NCBI GenBank assembly: GCA_018268695.1
Contig: JAFDWD010000653.1
Location: 1-12,666 of the forward strand
Direction: 5' to 3'
Length of the DNA stretch: 12,666 nucleotides
Source of the DNA: Actinomycetota bacterium
GTDB lineage: Bacteria; Actinomycetota; Thermoleophilia; Solirubrobacterales; 70-9
Below, piece by piece: positions 1 to 6,066 of this stretch. The position numbers and the translations under genes are program-made. The notes under the pieces are model-generated. The model had not been told where the DNA came from. It saw nothing but the letters and a program-made list of their open reading frames with translations, and ran no database searches. Position 1 is the stretch's first letter. Every line of letters begins with the position of its first letter.

Positions 1-263
1 CAGTAGGTGTTGCGGGCCGCCCAGCGCGAGCCGAAGGCGCGTTTCGTCCAGACGTAGATGCCGCCCTGTTCGGGGTAGGTGGTCGCCAGCTCGGCGGTGA
101 TCAGCGCGTAGGGGACGAAGAAGAAGACGATCGCCAGGAGCCACCAGCCGATCGTGTCGGCGCCGATCGACGCCGAGGCGGTCAGCTGGTCGATGACGAG
201 GATCGCCGAGACCGTGAACAGGGTCACGTCGAGCAGGCCCATGACCCGGCGGCGCGCGGTCAT
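1..263 (-). CDS. APC-family amino acid/polyamine permease, N-terminal part (continues off the left edge)
   Basis: Only the first 87 codons are in the window; the C-terminus lies beyond position 1. The start ATG (261-263) is read from a hand translation. The protein begins with a short basic stretch (MTARRRV). A first hydrophobic segment follows (about residues 9-35), then a second (about 40-58, with the run AIVFFFVPYALI). Next comes the motif TTYPEQGGIYVWTKRAFG (about residues 63-80), typical of the loop and TM3 entry of APC-superfamily amino acid transporters. A strong Shine-Dalgarno (271-277) and a 4-nt ATGA overlap with the upstream carbamoyltransferase stop show translational coupling. 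In enterococcal-type agmatine deiminase operons the putrescine carbamoyltransferase gene is followed by an agmatine/putrescine antiporter of this superfamily, so a polyamine exchanger is the favoured reading. The substrate cannot be read from this fragment. Confidence 0.82.
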   Translation of the reverse strand, partial: MTARRRVMGLLDVTLFTVSAILVIDQLTASASIGADTIGWWLLAIVFFFVPYALITAELATTYPEQGGIYVWTKRAFGSRWAARNTY

Positions 264-1342
264 CGTGCATCACCTCCACGGGCGGCGCCGACCTCCCAGC
301 CGACCCGGTCGAGGTAGCCCTCTATCCGTCCGGCGAAGTCGGCCTCGACCGTCGGGCTCGCCGGCGGCGCGAGGGTCGGGTAGGTGAGCCAGGTGAGGAT
401 CCCCTTCTCCGCGTGGAGCCGGTTCTCGGCCTGGTCGAAGACGATCGAGCGCGGCCCGTCGATCACCGCGTCGGTGACCTCGACGCCGCGCGAGGCGGGG
501 AGGCAGTGCATGAACCGCGCGTGCTCGGGGGCGCGCTCGATCAGCTCCTCGTCGACCTGGTAGCGGGGCATGAAGGCGGCGCGGCGCTCGGGGATCTCGT
601 CCTCCTGGCCGACCCACCACCAGAGGTCGGTGTAGACGTAGTCGGCGCCTTCGATCGCCTCCTCGACCTCCTCGGTGACGCTGACCGAGCCGCCCGACTC
701 GGCGGCGTTGGCGGACGCGATCTCGCGCCACTCCTCCGGCGCCTGGTAGGCGGCCGGGGCGGCGTGGACGAAGTTCATCCCGAACTGGGTGGTGATGAAC
801 ATCAGCGAGCTGCAGACGTTGGTGCGATCACCGACGAACACCACGGTGGAGCCGTGCAGGGCGCGCCCCGGCGGCAGGTGCTCGCTCATCGTGAAGACGT
901 CGCACACCGCCTGGGTCGGGTGGTTGAAGTCGGTGAGCCCGTTGATAACGGGCACCTCGGCCGCCTCGGCGAGCGCCAGCACGGTCTCGTGCTTCAGCGT
1001 CCGCGCCTCGATCACGTCGCACATCCGCGAGAGGACCCGCGCGGTGTCCCCGATCGACTCCCGTTGGCCGAGGTGGATCTCTCCCGGCTTCAGGTAGAGC
1101 GCGTGGCCGCCCAGCTTCGTCATCGCCACCTCGAAGGAGACGCGCGTCCGGGTCGAGGGCTCCTCGAAGATCATCCCCAGCGCCCGTCGCCGCAGCAGAT
1201 CCGGCAGCGCCCGCTCGCGGTCGGCTTCCTTCAGCAGAAGGATCAGCCCCATCAGCTCGGCAAGCTCCTCGCGGGAGAAATCTTGGGTGTCGATGAAGTT
1301 TTTCACGGGCCTCATCCTTGACGGCGCCGCCGAGGGCGCCAT
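260..1342 (-). CDS. ptcA: Putrescine carbamoyltransferase-like aspartate/ornithine carbamoyltransferase family protein
   Basis: Cytosolic enzyme of the carbamoyltransferase fold, 360 aa from the ATG at 1342. The carbamoyl-phosphate site is intact: STRTR (63-67), HPTQ (141-144) and HCLPA (279-283). The ornithine-binding SMG motif of true OTCs is not present: after the conserved TD (238-239) the protein reads LWWWVGQED, so Ser-Met is replaced by Trp-Val. Stretches such as YLKPGEIHLG, PVINGLTDFNHPTQ and FMHCLPASRGVEVTD closely resemble enterococcal putrescine carbamoyltransferase as I remember it. A C-terminal extension (about 320-360) is compatible with the extra helix of that group. The likely reaction is the interconversion of N-carbamoylputrescine plus phosphate with putrescine plus carbamoyl phosphate in agmatine breakdown. 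Family alignment favours starting at Met10 (1315), where AAGG directly abuts the ATG. The permease overlaps its stop codon. Alternative: an OTC or an uncharacterised carbamoyltransferase with another amine substrate. Confidence 0.8.
   Translation of the reverse strand: MAPSAAPSRMRPVKNFIDTQDFSREELAELMGLILLLKEADRERALPDLLRRRALGMIFEEPSTRTRVSFEVAMTKLGGHALYLKPGEIHLGQRESIGDTARVLSRMCDVIEARTLKHETVLALAEAAEVPVINGLTDFNHPTQAVCDVFTMSEHLPPGRALHGSTVVFVGDRTNVCSSLMFITTQFGMNFVHAAPAAYQAPEEWREIASANAAESGGSVSVTEEVEEAIEGADYVYTDLWWWVGQEDEIPERRAAFMPRYQVDEELIERAPEHARFMHCLPASRGVEVTDAVIDGPRSIVFDQAENRLHAEKGILTWLTYPTLAPPASPTVEADFAGRIEGYLDRVGWEVGAARGGDAR
271..277 (-). promoter_or_regulatory. Strong Shine-Dalgarno for the permease
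   Basis: On the minus strand this reads GGAGGTG, 7 nt before the ATG at 263-261. It lies inside the last codons of the carbamoyltransferase gene. It is the best-placed ribosome binding site in the window and decides the permease start over the out-of-frame ATG at 270. Confidence 0.75.
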
Positions 1343-1401
1343 CGGGGCGAGACCACCGGTCGGATGGGGGTCGACTACGGAGGGTCAGGCAGGGACGGGC
1401 G

Positions 1402-1419
1402 GGGAGGCTCAGGCCTCCC
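1402..1419 (-). terminator. Perfect 7-bp hairpin over the DUF3817 stop codon
   Basis: GGGAGGC (1402-1408) pairs perfectly with GCCTCCC (1413-1419) around a TCAG loop that contains the stop codon of the DUF3817 gene. There is no T-tract on the exit side, so intrinsic termination is unproven. It could equally be a 3'-end stabilising stem. Confidence 0.3.
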
Positions 1420-1699
1420 GCGGCCGGCGCACGAGCCACCAATCGACCACGTAGCCGCCGAAGGGGAGGACGGCGCCGAGCAGGATGAGGACGGTCTCCC
1501 TCGGGGTCCAGGCGTTGGCGGTGCGGATCGAGAGGGCGATGATCACGTAGGCGACGAAGAGGGCGCCGTGGATCGGGCCGAGGATCTGGACGCCGACCTC
1601 GTTGTCGGAGGTGCGTTTGATCACCGCGGCGACCAGGAGGGCGAGGAAGCTCGTGGCCTCGGCGAGGGCGACGTAACGGAAGGTTCGTAGGCTCGTCAT
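1409..1699 (-). CDS. DUF3817 family small integral membrane protein
   Basis: A 96-aa protein recognised as DUF3817 by its layout. The first helix reads RYVALAEATSFLALLVAAV (about residues 8-26). The conserved motif GPIHGALFVAYVIIAL (about 41-56) follows, and then a third helix LILLLGAVLPFGGYVVDWWL (about 70-89) ending in a basic tail RRPREA. It is a three-helix inner-membrane protein of unknown biochemical role, common as a stand-alone gene in Actinobacteria. The ATG at 1699 has no Shine-Dalgarno. Instead TAGGGT lies 6 nt upstream, suggesting a leaderless transcript. It diverges from the IPT/PASTA gene, with 71 nt between the two preferred starts. Confidence 0.85.
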   Translation of the reverse strand: MTSLRTFRYVALAEATSFLALLVAAVIKRTSDNEVGVQILGPIHGALFVAYVIIALSIRTANAWTPRETVLILLGAVLPFGGYVVDWWLVRRPREA

Positions 1700-1719
1700 T
1701 AGGCAACCCTAAAGGTTGC
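1699..1719. promoter_or_regulatory. Overlapping palindromes covering the DUF3817 promoter
   Basis: GCAACC (1703-1708) and GGTTGC (1714-1719) form a perfect inverted repeat with a 5-nt CTAAA spacer. An overlapping TTAGG-CAAC-CCTAA palindrome runs 1699-1712 into the start codon. On the minus strand TAGGGT (1711-1706) fits a TANNNT -10 box 6 nt before the ATG, so a protein bound here would cover the promoter. TTAGGCAACCCTAA matches 12 of 14 positions of half of the DtxR/IdeR iron-box consensus. That similarity is weak evidence for metal control. Confidence 0.45.
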
Positions 1720-1770
1720 GCACGCGCGGCGGCGGTGGGAGGCTCCATCGGTCCCGCGTCGATCGGAAGG

Positions 1771-2868
1771 ATGTCTGAGTTGAGGAAGCTCCAGCTGTTG
1801 GCGGCCTTCGGGCTTGCCGCGCTCGCGTTCGCGCTGGCCTGCGCCGCGGCGAGCGCGGACACGGTCGTGGTCGGAAGCCCGCTCTCAGGCGAATTCCCCA
1901 ACTCGCTCACCGTCTCCGGCCTCCTCTCCTCGACCGTCAACACCGCTTTGGGCGGGGTCGGCGCGAACGTCACCTCGCCGGTGAGCGGCACGATCGTGCG
2001 CTGGCGGACGAAGGGGACCTTCTCCGGCGGTGGCTTTCGGATCCGCGTCCTGCGGCCGGTCGGAGCCGAATACGTCGGAGCCGGGAGCGGCAGCTTCGCG
2101 ACGCCCGTCGGGTCCTCGCTGCAGGTCTTCCCGACCAACGTGCCGATCCAGGCCGGCGACCTGATCGGCCTCGACGCCGAAGGCCTGAACGCGACCTACA
2201 GCGTGGGCAACGTCGCGGGCAGCAACTACAGGGTCTTCACGCCCACCTTCCCGGAAGGCGGCTCTGCCACGCCGATCGCCTCCAGCCCGGGGGAGCTCGG
2301 CTTCGACGCCGAAGTCGTACCGACGCCGACGGTGATCCAGACCGGGCCTCCGTCGGGACCCCTGTCGGGGGGGACGACGGTGACGATCGCCGGGCGCGAT
2401 CTCGAAGGCGCGACCGCCGTCAAGTTCGGCGCGAGCGCGGCCTCGGCCAACTTCACCGTCGTCTCCGACAACGAGATCACCGCGGTCGCACCGCCCGGCG
2501 CGGAACCGGGGACGGTCGACATCACCGTCACCACCGTCGGCGGGACCTCGCCGGCGGTCGCCGGGGACAAGTTCACCTACCTCGCTCTCCCGGCGCCGCC
2601 GTCGACTTCCCAGCCCGCCGGACCCTCGCCGTCGGTCCCCGCACCGCCGCGGTCGCCGCGGGCCTGCACGGTCCCCGACGCCATCGGCAAGCACCTGGCC
2701 AAGGCGGAAAAGGCATTGATCGCGGCCGGATGCAGACTCGGCACCGTCACGAAGGCAAAGGGCGCGACGCGCAATACGGGCCTCGTGATCAAAGAGGCGC
2801 CGAAGCCGGGGACGAAGGCGGCCGGAGGGACGAAGGTCAACGTCAGGCTGGGCACCGGGCACCGTTGA
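1771..2868 (+). CDS. Secreted IPT/TIG and PASTA domain protein
   Basis: A 365-aa exported protein from the ATG at 1771. An in-frame start at 1735 would add 12 residues ahead of the signal peptide and is less likely. The signal peptide has basic residues in the n-region (SELRK), a hydrophobic core (about 8-25) and a probable cleavage after ASA (about residue 29). Residues 30-184 form a beta-rich region with no family I recognise. An IPT/TIG immunoglobulin-like domain follows (about 185-270, with GGTTVTIAGRDLEGATAVKFG). A Pro/Ser linker (271-297) leads to one C-terminal PASTA domain (about 299-360; VPDAIGKHLAKAEKALIAAGC). Cys299 and Cys321 flank the PASTA helix and could form a disulfide. PASTA domains often contact peptidoglycan and IPT domains are adhesive, so a cell-surface role is likely, but no enzyme activity is visible. 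GGAAGG directly abuts the start codon. The gene converges on the PLC-like lipoprotein gene, with 18 nt between stop codons. Confidence 0.8.
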   Translation: MSELRKLQLLAAFGLAALAFALACAAASADTVVVGSPLSGEFPNSLTVSGLLSSTVNTALGGVGANVTSPVSGTIVRWRTKGTFSGGGFRIRVLRPVGAEYVGAGSGSFATPVGSSLQVFPTNVPIQAGDLIGLDAEGLNATYSVGNVAGSNYRVFTPTFPEGGSATPIASSPGELGFDAEVVPTPTVIQTGPPSGPLSGGTTVTIAGRDLEGATAVKFGASAASANFTVVSDNEITAVAPPGAEPGTVDITVTTVGGTSPAVAGDKFTYLALPAPPSTSQPAGPSPSVPAPPRSPRACTVPDAIGKHLAKAEKALIAAGCRLGTVTKAKGATRNTGLVIKEAPKPGTKAAGGTKVNVRLGTGHR

Positions 2869-2886
2869 GCGGGCTCGCGGTGTATC

Positions 2887-3936
2887 TCAGCCGTTGAGCT
2901 CGGCCGCCACCCGCACCACGGCGGTCCGCTCGTAGAAGTCGACGAGGACGATGGCGCCGGTGAAGCCGCGGTCGTCCATGCAGCCGCGGATCCGGTGGCG
3001 GAGGAAGGTGCGTTGCCCGATCGCGGCGTTCAGGCGGGGGCTGGGCGGGAAGGGAGGGATCCAGTGGTTGATCAGGAGCAGGGGGCTGTCGGGCTCGCCG
3101 CGGAAGCGGTCGCAGCGCAGCTGGTCGGGGCGGTTGGCGCCGAGGGGCGTGTCCTGGATGTAGGTGAAGGCGGGCATGTACCAGGAGGGGCCTCCTTCTT
3201 TCTTCTCGGCGAAGACGGCGAGGCGCTTGCCGGTCGCAAGGAGGTGGCCGAGGGTCGGCATCGGCTCGCGCCTCGGCAGGGTCGCCGCCAGGCGCCCCAG
3301 GCCCGCCTCGCGGAAGGCATCGGCGATCCGCGCCGCGGGCGCGTAGTCCTCGACGATCGCGATCAGGAAGGTGCGCGGGTGGCGCCTGAGGAAATCGGCG
3401 ATCGTCCGCAGTTCCCGGTCGAGCGGCTCGGCGCCGAGCTCGCACAGGGTGTGGCAGAGGTAGAGGCGCGGCTTGCCGGGTGGCAGCCCGACACCGAGCG
3501 GTCCGGCGATTCGTTCGGCCGTCCGCAGCGCCCGCGCCGGGACCGCTTCGGCGACCTTGTTCGCGTCGGCGCCATCGGCGGCGAAGTCGGTCCGCACCAG
3601 GCCGCCGGGTTCCGCGACGCCGTAGTGGACGTCCAGCGTGAGTGCCCGGATGCCGTCGTCGAGCTGGCGGGCGATGCCGAACCGCTGGTTGGCGAAGTGC
3701 CACCCCGGCTCGTCGGACGCCGCGAAGGAGTTGTGGGTCCCAGGGAAGACGACCTGATCCAGCCGGCGCGAGCAGAGCGCCGTGGACCCCTGGCATTCGG
3801 GCGCGCCGTCGCCGTCGCCCGCTTCCGCGGTGGCACGGCTCGCGCCGCCTCCGCCGCAGCCGGCGAGCAGGAGGAGCGCGACGAGCGCCGCGAGCAGGCC
3901 GAGTGCGGCGAGCGCCGGCCGCCGCCGGGCGCTCAG
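2887..3936 (-). CDS. PI-PLC-like phosphodiesterase lipoprotein, probable CTG start
   Basis: A 349-aa protein if read from the CTG at 3936. No ATG, GTG or TTG lies in this frame between the upstream ATG at 4200 and the signal sequence, and residues from 4200 on are Arg/Pro-rich shadow coding inside DUF2252. From the CTG the protein starts MSARRRPALA, a hydrophobic core follows, and then LAGC (24-27), a lipobox with Cys27 as lipid attachment site. A glycine-rich tether comes next. The catalytic domain fits the PLC-like phosphodiesterase superfamily: FPGTHNSFA (64-72) with His68, DDGIRALTLDVHYG (93-106), LCHTLCELG (160-168) with His162, and the terminal strand IVLVDFYERT (329-338). His68 and His162 match the two catalytic histidines of PI-PLC X domains. 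It is likely a membrane-anchored phosphodiesterase outside the cytoplasmic membrane; its lipid substrate is unknown. The CTGA overlap with the DUF2252 stop indicates one transcript with coupled translation. Confidence 0.78.
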   Translation of the reverse strand: MSARRRPALAALGLLAALVALLLLAGCGGGGASRATAEAGDGDGAPECQGSTALCSRRLDQVVFPGTHNSFAASDEPGWHFANQRFGIARQLDDGIRALTLDVHYGVAEPGGLVRTDFAADGADANKVAEAVPARALRTAERIAGPLGVGLPPGKPRLYLCHTLCELGAEPLDRELRTIADFLRRHPRTFLIAIVEDYAPAARIADAFREAGLGRLAATLPRREPMPTLGHLLATGKRLAVFAEKKEGGPSWYMPAFTYIQDTPLGANRPDQLRCDRFRGEPDSPLLLINHWIPPFPPSPRLNAAIGQRTFLRHRIRGCMDDRGFTGAIVLVDFYERTAVVRVAAELNG

Positions 3937-5333
3937 ATCCCCACCGTCGCCTCGAGCTCCCCGGCGGTGATCGCCTCCGCGAGGCGGGCGTGGTCGAGTT
4001 CGTTCTGATCGGCGTAGTGGGCGGAGAACTCGGCGATCGCCCGGTCGAAGCGGTCGCTCTTGCCGAGGTAGGCGGCGATCGCCAGACGGTCGCCGGAGCG
4101 CGCGTGGGAGCGGGCCAAGGACCAGGCGCAGGCGCGCGTGTAGGTGACGAGGCCGCGCTCGGACAGCCGCGAGAGGTCGGCGGAGGCCTTCCAGTCCCAC
4201 AGCTGGCGCACGTAGAAATCGTGCTCGAGCCCGTCGATCCCGGTGCTGCGCTGCCAGCTGAGGAAGATGTCGGTCGCCGCCTGCATCATCCGCTGGCCGC
4301 GCACCACCCGCTCGCCGTGGTTGGCGAACTCGCTCGCGCCGAGGTGGGGCTCGAGCACCGAGGCGACCGCCTCCTTGGCCTGCAGGACCAGCGGGTCGCC
4401 CTTGCCGACGGAGACGAACAGGAAGACCCAGGCACGGGTGCCGACGCTGCCCACGCCGACCACCTTGCGGGCCATGTCGACGAAGCGGTAGGAGCGGAAG
4501 AGGTGCTCGCGGTCGGCGTGGAGGCCCGCGGCGTAGGCATCGAGCAGCCCGCGCACCCAGTCCTCCCGCTCGTCCGGGTCGCCGCCGGGGCGCAGCTCGT
4601 CGAGCGGGGTCAGGAGCGGCGGCATGCTGACGAAGCGCGGCTCGCCGTCGACCGTCTCGGTCAGCTTGCGGGCGGCGCGGGCCGAGTCCTTGCGTCGCCC
4701 CTTGGCGAAGGTCTGGTCGAAGAGCTGGCTGGAGTCGGCGTCGAGCCGGGTGCCGAAGCGCGCGGTCAGCTCGTCGGCGTCGAGGCGCTCATACCAGGCG
4801 CGGAGCATCGTCTCGGCGGCGAATTCCCGCATCCCCTCGCGGTACTGGGCGACGGCCCCGGCGACGATCCGCGCCCGCCGCTTGGCGCCGAGCCCGAGCT
4901 CCCGCGCCGCGATCTCGATGCTGGCGCCCATCCGCTTCACGTCCCACTCCCACGGCCCCGGCAGCGTCTCGTCGAAGTCGTTGGGACCGAAGACCAGGCG
5001 CCGGTCGGGCGCGGCGAAGCCGCCGAAGTTGGAGATGTGGGCGTCGCCGCAGAGCTGCACGACGAGCCCCGAGTCGGGAGTGTGCGCGAGGTCCGCCGCC
5101 ATCACCGCGGCGGCGCCGCGGAAGAAGGCGAAGGGTGAGGCGACCATCCGGCCGTAGCGGATCGGCAGGAGCTCGGCGACCCGCGTCTCGGCCTGGCGGC
5201 GCAGGATCGCGATCGGATCCTCGCGGGCCGCCGCGGGTGACCACCCGCCATGCGAGGAGCGCGGGACCGCCGTCCGCGCATCGCGCCCCCGGGCCGGGTC
5301 CTCGCCGTGTTCCAGTCGCGCTACGGCGCTCAT
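3933..5333 (-). CDS. DUF2252 family protein with kinase-like motifs
   Basis: A 466-aa cytosolic protein from the ATG at 5333. The frame stays open further upstream, but that part overlaps the divergent membrane-protein gene and does not resemble the family. DUF2252 hallmarks are clear: SPFAFFRGAAAVMAADLA (66-83), LCGDAHISNFGGF (94-106), NDFDETLPGPWEWDVKRM (118-135), and later ARKVVGVGSVGTRAWVFLF (288-306) with LVLQAKEA (315-322). GDAHxxN followed by DFD resembles the catalytic loop and metal-binding Asp of aminoglycoside-phosphotransferase-type kinases. GVGSVG and Lys320 resemble a glycine-rich loop and the VAIK lysine. Their order is reversed relative to ordinary kinases. No substrate is known to me. 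The gene is co-transcribed with, and overlaps by 4 nt, the PLC-like lipoprotein. A TAGCGT box 7 nt before the ATG suggests a leaderless start. Confidence 0.85.
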   Translation of the reverse strand: MSAVARLEHGEDPARGRDARTAVPRSSHGGWSPAAAREDPIAILRRQAETRVAELLPIRYGRMVASPFAFFRGAAAVMAADLAHTPDSGLVVQLCGDAHISNFGGFAAPDRRLVFGPNDFDETLPGPWEWDVKRMGASIEIAARELGLGAKRRARIVAGAVAQYREGMREFAAETMLRAWYERLDADELTARFGTRLDADSSQLFDQTFAKGRRKDSARAARKLTETVDGEPRFVSMPPLLTPLDELRPGGDPDEREDWVRGLLDAYAAGLHADREHLFRSYRFVDMARKVVGVGSVGTRAWVFLFVSVGKGDPLVLQAKEAVASVLEPHLGASEFANHGERVVRGQRMMQAATDIFLSWQRSTGIDGLEHDFYVRQLWDWKASADLSRLSERGLVTYTRACAWSLARSHARSGDRLAIAAYLGKSDRFDRAIAEFSAHYADQNELDHARLAEAITAGELEATVGI

Positions 5334-5340
5334 CGGGGCG

Positions 5341-5346
5341 ACGCTA
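5341..5346 (-). promoter_or_regulatory. Possible -10 box of the leaderless DUF2252 transcript
   Basis: On the minus strand TAGCGT (TANNNT type) lies 7 nt before the ATG at 5333, with no Shine-Dalgarno between. No clear -35 hexamer is seen. Confidence 0.35.
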
Positions 5347-5382
5347 CTCGCTATCGGCCACGGGCGGCTGCCTGGAGACGGA

Positions 5383-5388
5383 TATCTT
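5383..5388 (+). promoter_or_regulatory. Possible -10 box of the leaderless GAP-family transcript
   Basis: TATCTT (TANNNT type) lies exactly 6 nt before the GTG at 5395. The only GGAG upstream is 18 nt from the start, too far to act as a Shine-Dalgarno. The 61-nt gap to the divergent DUF2252 gene would hold two back-to-back promoters. Confidence 0.45.
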
Positions 5389-5394
5389 GATCCG

Positions 5395-6066
5395 GTGGGC
5401 CAGGCGATCGGACAGTCACTGCCCTTCGCCGTCGGCATCGCGCTCAGCCCGATCCCCATCATCGGCGTGGTGCTGATGCTCGGGACGCCGCGCGCCCGGG
5501 TCAACGGTCCGGCCTTCCTGGTCGGCTGGGCCTTCGGCCTGGCGTTCGTCGGCACCGTGGTCCTGCTGGTCTCCTCGGGCGCCGACGCGTCGGAAGGCGG
5601 CGCTCCGGCGACCTGGGTCAACTGGCTGAAGATCGTCCTCGGCATCGGCCTGGCCGGTGTCGCGGTGAAGACCTGGCGGGGGCGGCCGCGCGAAGGCGAG
5701 CCGGCGAAGCTGCCGGGGTGGATGGAATCGGTCGACCACTTCGGGCCGGGGCGGGCGGCGGCGATGGCGGTCGCGCTCTCGGCGGCGAACCCGAAGAACC
5801 TGGTCCTCGTGCTCGGTGCCGCCGCCGCAATCGCCGGGGTCGGCCTCGACGCGGGCCAGGACGCCGTGGCGATGGCGATCTTCGTCGCGCTGGCGACGCT
5901 CGGCCCGGGCGTCCCGGTCGCCCTCTACCTGGTCACCGGGGAGCGCTCGCGGCGCGCCCTCGACACGGTGCGCGAGTGGATGGCCCAGAACAACGCGACG
6001 ATCATGGCGGTCATCTGCCTGCTGATCGCGGCGAAGCTGATCGGGGACGGGATCTCGGGCTTCTAG
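5395..6066 (+). CDS. GAP/Sap family (LysE-like) integral membrane protein
   Basis: A 223-aa membrane protein starting at GTG 5395. The N-terminus (GQAIGQSLPFAVGIALSPIP) and the central ALSAANPKNLVLVLGAA (128-144) are typical of the GAP family. That family includes the mycobacterial Gap and Sap proteins that help surface-lipid export, and it belongs to the LysE-like exporters, where an NPK-type motif recurs. About six hydrophobic segments are visible: near 8-30, 38-60, 76-92, 119-149, 156-181 and 200-220. A charged loop (93-118) sits in the middle. The cargo is unknown; a role in lipid or small-molecule export is family inference. It diverges from DUF2252, and its TAG stop interlocks with the TAG stop of the convergent PucR gene in one CTAG. 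Confidence 0.82.
   Translation: MGQAIGQSLPFAVGIALSPIPIIGVVLMLGTPRARVNGPAFLVGWAFGLAFVGTVVLLVSSGADASEGGAPATWVNWLKIVLGIGLAGVAVKTWRGRPREGEPAKLPGWMESVDHFGPGRAAAMAVALSAANPKNLVLVLGAAAAIAGVGLDAGQDAVAMAIFVALATLGPGVPVALYLVTGERSRRALDTVREWMAQNNATIMAVICLLIAAKLIGDGISGF

Noticed and set aside
413..1321. Long plus-strand open frame (302 codons) opposite the carbamoyltransferase
   Set aside because: It is a shadow of the GC-rich minus-strand gene; the translation is Arg/Gly/Val-rich without recognisable motifs.
828..2138. 436-codon minus-strand open frame across the DUF3817 region
   Set aside because: It crosses three supported genes in another frame and shows no domain; it would conflict with the intergenic control regions.
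2860..2882. CACCG...CGGTG hairpin between the convergent IPT/PASTA and PLC-like genes
   Set aside because: Only a 5-bp outer stem with a mismatched interior and no T-tract; too weak to call a terminator.
3937..4200. ATG 4200 as the start of the PLC-like lipoprotein
   Set aside because: It would add 88 Arg/Pro-rich residues fully inside DUF2252 and bury the signal peptide and lipobox, which must be N-terminal.
3642..5138. 498-codon plus-strand open frame opposite DUF2252 and the PLC-like gene
   Set aside because: It lies antisense to two clearly recognised genes and spans their junction; its composition is typical of antisense GC-rich codon shadows.
5334..5645. N-terminal extension of DUF2252 to the ATG at 5645
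   Set aside because: It is antisense to the GAP-family gene and does not resemble the family; the ATG at 5333 fits the usual length and has its own promoter-like box.
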